A stretch of DNA of 64,000 nucleotides from Apostichopus japonicus (taxonomy: Eukaryota > Echinodermata > Holothuroidea > Aspidochirotida > Stichopodidae). Positions 54,700 through 64,000 of the stretch are shown in pieces. Where the stretch lies: contig NC_092575.1 of NCBI RefSeq assembly GCF_037975245.1, forward strand, positions 11,178,501 to 11,242,500, in the 5' to 3' direction. Position 1 is the stretch's first letter, and each line of letters starts with the position of its first letter. The translations under genes were made by a program, and so were the position numbers. The notes beneath the pieces are model-generated. The model searched no databases. It was not told the DNA's origin and saw only the letters and a list, made by a program, of their open reading frames with translations.

Positions 54700-55755
54700 A
54701 CTTGACATTTATCGAGCATTTATCGATACAATCTATTGGTAACAGTGAATGACACTGCCTTCAACGAAATCTCTATTCATCCTGTTTCACTCTCATTAGA
54801 ACAACGGATCTGAATATCTGTATTGACAAGAAGCTCACGCTTTAATGTCTTTGTTTACATTGCAGTAAGAATGTCGTTTCCTTTCAAGACGTAAATGTAC
54901 AATAGGCTTATTCCCCGATACTATCGATGAATTCGAAGCAAGCAGTAAAAGAAAACCCGATTCCGTGAAATCTTCTTATTCACAAAAGGTCGCTTACGAT
55001 TATGCTCGCAAGAGAGTTCTTGTTGTAGGTTGTCTCCCTTTACAACTATATTCTATGCAGACGATTATGAACTGGGATTAAGCCTAACATTTCAACAAAC
55101 AATACCTAATCACATTTCAAGACCTTTTTGAATGAGGAAGGGACAATACTTATTAAGTCAAACACGTTAACTACATGTGACTACTCTTATTTAGGAATCT
55201 GAATGGCTGGAAATAGCACAGTAATTCGAAACTCAAACATAATTCATAGGGTTTTGAGTTTAGCAAGTAGATTTGGGAAACACGGGGATCGGGAATTCGT
55301 CAACTACAAGACTTTGTTTAGCCCGCAGTGACTTGTTGTGTTTATTGATACTCTGAAACTGCGGTATTTGCGTGTATATTTTGTCAACACTCTGACATGG
55401 TCGACTCTATCAGTAGCTAAAATCTCTATAAAGCATAAGTCATAGGAGACAATAGCTAGTCCCTTTCAAAGTCGTAGCTACTCTCCTTTCACCGCCGCCC
55501 CTCCTCATTTCATTTGCCGATACGTTACTGAACCATGACAGTTCTATATTAGATCTCTATAACAAAGATATAAACGAACGGAATAAAACTTAAATTTCCT
55601 ACTCCTATTGATTTGAAAAGAGGTGTTTGCGTCACCTCTCATAGAGTGTGGGTTTGAAAAAATTGAACATAGAACAAATAAATGATTCGTCTTTCATCCA
55701 GAACTCACCTTAATTTATTATTTGTCTTTCATCCAGAACTCTGTTTTACTCTGTT
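54700..55755. other. Spacer, nothing recognised
   Basis: Mixed AT-rich sequence without coding frames or repeats that I can identify. Confidence 0.5.
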
Positions 55756-55760
55756 TAACA

Positions 55761-55852
55761 AAAGATGTTGTGTTATTGAAATAGGCGTGACATGACAAAA
55801 ATCAGGTTTAGGCATGAAAAGTTTAAACGTAGTTCGGTAAATTGGGTAACCT

Positions 55853-55891
<39 letters not shown>

Positions 55892-56240
55892 CAGTTCTTA
55901 TTAAGCGCCCGTAACAGAAGTCTCAGGGCGCTTTACAAATAAAAAGGTAAAAAAATACATAAAGAATACAAGTCAAACACACAGCTAAAGAAGCATATGA
56001 CCGAATGATAAAAAGTAAAATAGCACACAAAAGGCAATAACCATGGATAAAAAAGCACTAACATGTATATACAAGAAAAAAAGTGTCCAATAAAAATTGT
56101 CTCACAATATGTACATAGACAATGAACGTAACCATGGTATCGTCTTGTATTAGGATCTTATATTGCCATTGGGTAACACGCAAATGTGTCACGCTCACTT
56201 CATACGATTTGACGCAAATATATCTTATCATCAAGAACAT
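55761..56240 (+). repeat. Left copy of a local ~200-bp duplication, interrupted by a LINE tail
   Basis: 55761-55852 plus 56123-56240 match 57061-57265 (AAAGATGTTGTGT, AATCAGGTTTA, AAATTGGGTAACC, then AACCATGGTATCGTC and ATATATCTT(A/G)TCATCAAGAA). The interruption is a separate insertion. Confidence 0.8.
55853..56122 (-). mobile_element. 5'-truncated L2/CR1-type LINE 3' end
   Basis: Minus strand reads TGTAAAGCGCCCTGAGAC, then GGGCGCTTAATAAGAACTG and a (TTA)n run (55855-55891). This GCGC-stem plus TTA tail matches the 3' end of the LINE at 25836. Absent from the right duplicate, so inserted after that duplication. Confidence 0.65.
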
Positions 56241-56289
56241 GCAAAATTGAGTGGGACCATCATATTTAATTAGACGATGGGCCAACAGA

Positions 56290-57055
56290 GACAATCCTCC
56301 CTCCACCTAACTAACTTTAACTTCCTCACCCGACCCAAATTTATTCATGCATTACATTTAATCTTGAAAAAAGAACATAATGTTACAAAGTATTGTAAGT
56401 GTCAAAAGAAAGGAAGAACCAATGAGAACATGTGGACTATAGAAACATTCTTTGTTTTCCGTTTCAAGTCATGGATGATTAGAGATTACGTTGATCCCAA
56501 GAACTAAACCGCCATGAAATGGAAGAAAAGCTAACAAGGAAAGCATTCTTATAAGAAATCCCTCAGAAGAAATACACTTTATACAATCATAACAGAGCTA
56601 TATGCTGCTTGATCCTTTCTATGGATTTAAAACTGAAGACATTAGATCGAAGAAAAGGGAATAATACAATCGTGGCACACCTGTTTTCAATCTTTCAATC
56701 ACATGAACTACGATTGTGGCAGAGGTCAGGCATAGTTTCCCTCCTCACTAGTAGGGGATTCTCCCTAGCAGGTGATTCTCCCTGCTTGCGTATGAGTGAG
56801 AAGATATAATTCTGTCAACAAGATCGATGAGTGGCTATATGCGAAATATTGTAAAGTCAAGTCAATTTTTTCATGTTATTTACTATTGATTCAAATTTAC
56901 TTTCTTTTATGTTTGTTTCCATTTATTTGTGTTTTGTACATTCTGTTGTAGTGGAATGTAGCAAATCAGTAGCCTATCAGTTGACACAGCTGAATTAAAT
57001 CATGTGAACTGTAAGATATATGCCATAAGTATAGAACCCATAATGAGGGGGGAAA
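56290..57055. other. Spacer between the local duplicates
   Basis: Open frames 56277-56507 and 56609-56809 have no recognisable domain, and no repeat was identified. Confidence 0.4.
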
Positions 57056-57060
57056 AAAGA

Positions 57061-57265
57061 AAAGATGTTGTGTCATTTTATTAGGCGTGACATGTCAAAA
57101 ATCAGGTTTAAGCATGAAAGGTATAAACGTAGCTACGTAAATTGGGTAACCGTACGTAACCATGGTATCGTCCTGTATTAGGAACTGGTATTACTATTGG
57201 GTAACTCGCAAATGCGTCACGCTCACTTCATACAGTTTGACGCAAATATATCTTGTCATCAAGAA
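57061..57265 (+). repeat. Right copy of the local duplication
   Basis: Uninterrupted copy of the sequence at 55761-56240; it gives the pre-insertion site of the LINE tail (GGGTAACC|GTACGTAACC). Confidence 0.8.
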
Positions 57266-57659
57266 AATAACGTGAGAACAAGAGAGTAGGGATGCAAAGC
57301 GAGGACTGAAGCAGGAGCACGTACAACGGCAACGCACCAAAAGACCCCCCCCCTCCCCAAAAGAAAAAGAAAAAAAAGAAAAAAGAAGCGAATCCCTTAG
57401 GGAGTTTCGCCCCACCATTTTTTTTTTAGGGATTGCCACCCCACCATGTTTTTTCTGTTAGCTAAGACCCTCAGCCATCACAATCTGCTTGTTTGCCATT
57501 TAATTAATGGTTGGTGTGATCACCAAGTTGCCAACACATTCATTAAAACTTGGAATTTAAGAATATGTCATATCTTTGTAATTAAATAACCTAAAAGCAC
57601 AACGTTAGTGTCTCAGTATATATATTTGAAGCTGTCTTGGTGAAACCAATCACAACCAG

Positions 57660-58560
57660 GAAAGTCAAAGTCATCCCTAATTAGGGCTGTTGCCATGGCA
57701 ATAGCCATGATGAAATTTGGACTTTGAGAAAAATATCACATAATATACATATACCAAACAATACAAACTAATTGTCTTTTTTCTACATTGATCTGACTTT
57801 GCCCGGTTGATTGCAGTCAAGATCTGGATCATTTAAGGTCACTGTGATGTCGAAATAGGGCTGTTGCCATGGTAACAGCATTGATGAACAATTCAAAGTA
57901 TAGAACAAAATGTAAAGTTACTAATGGCTAACTGTATATTTGAGCAAAGACATGACATTTTCTTCACAAATTAGAATTACAATTCTATCAGCAAAGTGTT
58001 GGGAATGAGCTTAATCTGCAATGATCTTGATCTAATCTACCTGGCAGCCCTAAATCTCTATATATATATATATATATATCTTGACACTTAGCTTGTGTAA
58101 CTTTCTATGTTGTTTAGTTACATAAATATGACATTTTGTTGTCAAAGTCCATTTCAAACTCAAATTTAGTCAGCCTAGTGTTGCCATAGCAACAGTCTTA
58201 ATTGAGCTCGATAGTAACCTTAAATGGGCCTGATCTTGAGATCAATCAACCAGACAGTCTGAAAGTTTTATGGCAAAGACACATTGATTGTGTTTTCATG
58301 TTTTTAAGTTACAATTAAATGATTTATCTTAAATTCTCAACCCCACCCCAAGAAAGTTTTGAAGCATTGTCATCGCAACGGTCCTGATTGGGCATAATAA
58401 AAACCTTAAATGACTCATATCTTGATTGTAATCAACCAGCCACCATACAATTGATGTAACTAAACACTTAGATTGTGTTTTCATGTTGTATACTCCGAAA
58501 GATATGATTTGTTCCCAAGTTTTATAGTGTTGCCATGGCAACAGCCCTGGTGGCCACACC
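57660..58560 (+). repeat. Degenerate repeat array with five RFX-like palindromes
   Basis: GTTGCCATGGCAAT (57689), GTTGCCATGGTAAC (57863), GTTGCCATAGCAAC (58180), ATTGTCATCGCAAC (58366) and GTTGCCATGGCAAC (58529) fit the RFX X-box consensus GTNRCC-N(0-3)-RGYAAC, three of them essentially perfectly. Around them a second word (GATCTTGA...ATCAACC) also recurs, so this is an old tandem repeat. No gene start is visible next to it. Confidence 0.6.
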
Positions 58561-58569
58561 CACCACTAA

Positions 58570-61220
<2,651 letters not shown>

Positions 61221-62514
61221 AATGATGAATTTTCACGAACACATTCATGGACCCCCAAATTCGTGCTTGAAATCATTTCGTTGTCACGATCACTGTTGTT
61301 TGAGAAACTAATGTTGCGTCACGATATTATGTACGTTGCACCTTTTTGGTCGTTTGGTTGTTAATGTTGCTAATGTTTCTATAAATATCTCTGTTTTAAA
61401 CGGTCATGTTTCTGCACATCTGACATGCTCATACGGTTAAATTGATGTGTCTTCGTGACATCAGTTCAGTCTCCTGTTAATGCAAGTCCATAAATACATA
61501 GTTCCAAAATAACCAAGCTAGCAAGGGTATTCATCATGATTATGTCAATGGTAATTATGGACAATTACTTGCAAAGAGATTTCAGTGTAATAATAGGGCT
61601 GAAAAACTGATATGTCAATGACGTGCAATTATCTCAATGCAAACTGGGCTTGTCTTCTCAAACACGTGGAGCTATAGTATAGGAATACTTTTAGCCAAAT
61701 ACACACACAAATACATAGGCCTACAGTACGTACACCGATGCAACAACCTACTCCAGTTACACCATAAACAAAGATGATATTGTTCTGCAGTGCCTACTGT
61801 AAGGGTACGTTTTACTGTAGCTAAATACATACCCAGGGGATTATCAATTACAGTATTCAAGCTCAAATCATGCATTCCACTGTGCTTGTGTTTATTTTCA
61901 ATAATTCGCGCGCATTGTCAGGTGACTACACGTTATGTATCTCCACTCGTCAATCATCACCGAAATTGGGATTTGGAATATGTTAATGAGCTAAATCGAT
62001 GATATGTCGATTTAAATAGGTATATGTCAATTTGAGTTGCTAGAAACTGGTATAAGTCCAAGGAATTTGACTTCTACCAATTAATTCGACATATCATCGG
62101 TTTAAACTGGTATATGTTGACTAAAATCGGTATATGTCTGTTGTGTTTTTGACTTTAATTGTATTTATATAACTTTTTAGTAAAGCGCCACTCTTTTCCT
62201 TTCGACTACTCAGAAATCGTTTTGTTTACAATTTGACACGTTTTTACATCTCAGAAGCATCGCTTGGTTTAGATGCGATCATTTAGCCTTAATCTTACTC
62301 ATTTTTTTCTAACCTTGGAGGGTGATAGTCTTTTTACCATCCACGCACTCATTCACCAACATATACTTGAATTAAACTGCTGGCAAACGTCCATGATCTT
62401 GTCAATGTTTATCTTTGTTTTTGGGTTTGATGGGAAATGGTCGTCTGGCTGAATATCGCCCTGTGTTTTTAGCGCTAGGGTATCACAATAAAAAGACTGA
62501 ATCAAGGCATAGCA
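61221..62514. other. Leader region of the BEL/Pao element and spacer
   Basis: The 5' LTR of the element at 62515 should lie here, but I could not define its ends or a primer-binding site. 61997-62099 has the inverted words CGATGATATGTCGA and TCGACATATCATCG and several GGTATATGTC-like repeats. Confidence 0.35.
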
Positions 62515-63135
62515 ATGGGTACACGATCAGGAAGAAATTTCCGTATTGAGAAAGAACCCAGCGGAGCAGCGGATAAGGAAACAGACAAAATTAAAACAAT
62601 GGATCACGACATTAGTACAAGGCAACATCGTGAATCAGTTAACGTTGACACAAAATCTGTTAAGTCAAAATGCACTAAAAGCTCAAGCATATATGGATCG
62701 TCCAAGAGTTCAGCAGCAATGAAGGCACGAGCTAAGGTTGAATCGGCTCGGACATTGCTCACATATGCAAACAAAGAGGCGGAACTGTTGAAACAAAAGG
62801 CAGCACTGGACGCTGATATGCTTATTCTTCAAAGTGAAAAGGTAGCTGCTGCTTCAGCTGAAGCCGCAGTGTATCATGACGAATTACGTGATGCAGATAT
62901 TCACGAAGTAAATTCCAATCAGCGAATCAGTGATTATATTCAACACCATTTTAGCGATCAGGCGGCTTTAAGAAATCCAATCATCACTCAGACAAGAGCA
63001 AAGTACCGGCAAGAGTCTGAAGACCTCGCTAAGTATCTCATTCGGAAAGACTTGGTGAGTTCCAGACTTATTATATTTGACGAGAAACCAGAACATTACA
63101 GAGCGTGGAAGGCATCATTTAGAGATGTGATTTAG
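62515..63135 (+). pseudogene. BEL/Pao gag, N-terminal part
   Basis: 206 codons from ATG. Basic, serine-rich N-terminus, then a long alanine/lysine/glutamate-rich helix (about residues 66-125, MKARAKVESARTLL onwards) and the start of the gag core: SSRLIIFDEKPEHYRAWKAS. The frame stops at TAG (63133-63135), where related elements continue into DLNL...KWLG; that segment is present in frame right after the stop (63136-63290). Confidence 0.8.
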
Positions 63136-63263
63136 GACCTTAATTTGTTGCCCAGGGAAGAACTTTTTCTCTTGATAAAATGGCTAGGTGAAAAGTCGTC
63201 ACTACATGCCAAAAGATTACGCTCTGCTCAAGTTACTAACCCACAAGTGGGATTAGATATGGT

Positions 63264-63878
63264 ATGGCAACGCCTGGATGTTATGGAGCTCCAGAAGTAG
63301 TGACGCAAGCATTGTTGAGGAAAGTTGATGATTTCCCAATGATAAACACCAAGGATAACACAAAAATCAGAGAGTTAAGTGATGTTTTGTTAGAACTGGA
63401 GTGTGCTATGAGAGACGGAACTCTCCCTGGTCTCAGTTACCTTGACTCGGCCGGTGGGGTGAAGCAAATAGTGGAAAAGCTCCCACCAGGACTTCAAGAT
63501 AAATGGCGTTCAAAGGGAGCTAGGTACAAGGAAGACTGCAATGTGACGTTCCCACCATTTTCTGTGTTTTACAGATTTGTTCGACAGGAAGCCAAAGTTC
63601 TCAACGCTCCTAGTTTTAAGCTAAATAGCTCAGCAGGTAGGTTTGTGTATCCAGAAAGAGTGAAGACACATATCACTGATATGACTGAAAGTTTCAGATG
63701 CATGGCGACAAGTGATTATGTTGCTAGACATTGCAAAGTATCGGTGAAGCGTTCTGAATGTGGAAGTGTGAGACACAACACCGCTCTCCATGTTCATCAA
63801 GCATTTTTTTTTCGTGTTACACAAGTTACTAAGGGAGATAATGGTAGGGAGCAGAACTCTTCGTCTGTTACCTCTTAG
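63264..63878 (+). pseudogene. BEL/Pao gag core and zinc knuckle
   Basis: Frame continuing the gag core after a frameshift: CYGAPEVVTQALLRKVDDF, IRELSDVLLELECAM, LPGLSYLDSAGGVKQIVEKL and YKEDCNVTFPPFSVFYRFVR. Then FRCMATSDYVARHCKVSV and CGSVRHNTALHVH form a decayed zinc-knuckle region. The upstream ATG is incidental. The frame ends before the protease segment, which is in another frame. Confidence 0.8.
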
Positions 63879-63916
63879 TGCACTGAATTTGTGTTTATAA
63901 TTTGTGTGGACGCTCT

Positions 63917-64000
63917 TGTTCGAAGGTATGCCAAGTCAAGGTGAATTCACAATGGAAGGAACATGAAGCTATCAGGGTGTATGCTGTATTGGACGAGCAG
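63917..64000 (+). pseudogene. Start of BEL/Pao pol (protease region), partial
   Basis: 28 codons in a third frame start CSKVCQVKV and end RVYAVLDEQ, the stretch that leads into the aspartic protease of BEL/Pao elements (the DEQS-type motif). Truncated by the window end. Confidence 0.65.

Larger units (their letters stand above)
62515..64000 (+). mobile_element. BEL/Pao LTR retroelement, gag to start of pol (decayed)
   Basis: Order fits a BEL/Pao polyprotein: coiled-coil-rich gag N-terminus, conserved gag core, zinc knuckle, then the beginning of the protease region at the window edge. The reading frame is broken by an in-frame TAG at 63133-63135, a frameshift near 63275 and at least one more between the zinc knuckle and 63917. 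The copy is therefore inactive. The rest lies beyond the window. Confidence 0.85.

Noticed and set aside
57689-58542. A CRISPR-like array of regularly spaced palindromes
   Set aside because: Spacing is irregular, repeats are degenerate and the host is eukaryotic.

Overview
This is an AT-rich eukaryotic window. It has spliced genes with GT-AG introns, many long (AT)n tracts, and layers of nested DNA transposons, LINEs, SINE-like repeats and a BEL/Pao retroelement. The repeat mix (hAT, CR1/L2-type LINE, BEL/Pao, Penelope-associated hammerheads, frequent 'taggcctat' words) suggests a marine invertebrate deuterostome. An echinoderm such as a sea cucumber is my best guess, but it is an inference.

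Layout. 1-4615 is repeat-like sequence: clusters of a TTAGTCGGT-type word at both ends, a 1.5-kb fold-back with 145-bp tandem units in the middle, and one possible minus-strand exon. 4704-24565 (unit A) and 28366-47590 (unit B) are two copies of one ~20-kb segment in direct tandem. Each unit carries, left to right: a degraded exon-like piece, an eight-exon immunoglobulin-superfamily membrane receptor gene with a transposon-filled second intron, an 87-bp minisatellite, a tRNA-derived repeat, a ~50-bp minisatellite, and a U2-snRNA-derived chimeric repeat. Two opposed fragments of a CR1/L2-type LINE lie between the units (25836-28365). 47600-62500 has no gene I can defend. It holds a nested pair of hAT elements, a third U2-derived repeat, tRNA-headed SINEs, a small local duplication and an array of RFX-like palindromes. 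62515 to the end is the gag region and start of pol of a decayed BEL/Pao element.

The receptors. Both genes use only phase-1 introns and encode a short signal peptide, five Ig-like domains, one transmembrane helix and a short cytoplasmic tail (631 aa for A, 607 aa for B by my splice model). In domains 1 and 2 the usual F-strand cysteine is replaced in both copies, whereas domains 3-5 keep the Cys/Trp/Cys pattern. An 8-bp indel just inside the membrane gives A a longer tail with a YKNN motif and a hydrophobic C-terminus, and gives B a short frameshifted tail without tyrosine. A pair with similar ectodomains and different tails suits recognition receptors, possibly immune or allorecognition, but I do not recognise a named family.

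After duplication the units diverged by insertion and loss. Only A has a 2.5-kb island with a THAP zinc-finger half-domain. Only B has a TTAA-targeted element, a 1,012-bp hAT with a perfect 8-bp target duplication, and an inverted pair of mini-hammerhead ribozyme motifs. All exon coordinates are hand-called from splice signals and paralogue conservation, without transcripts.
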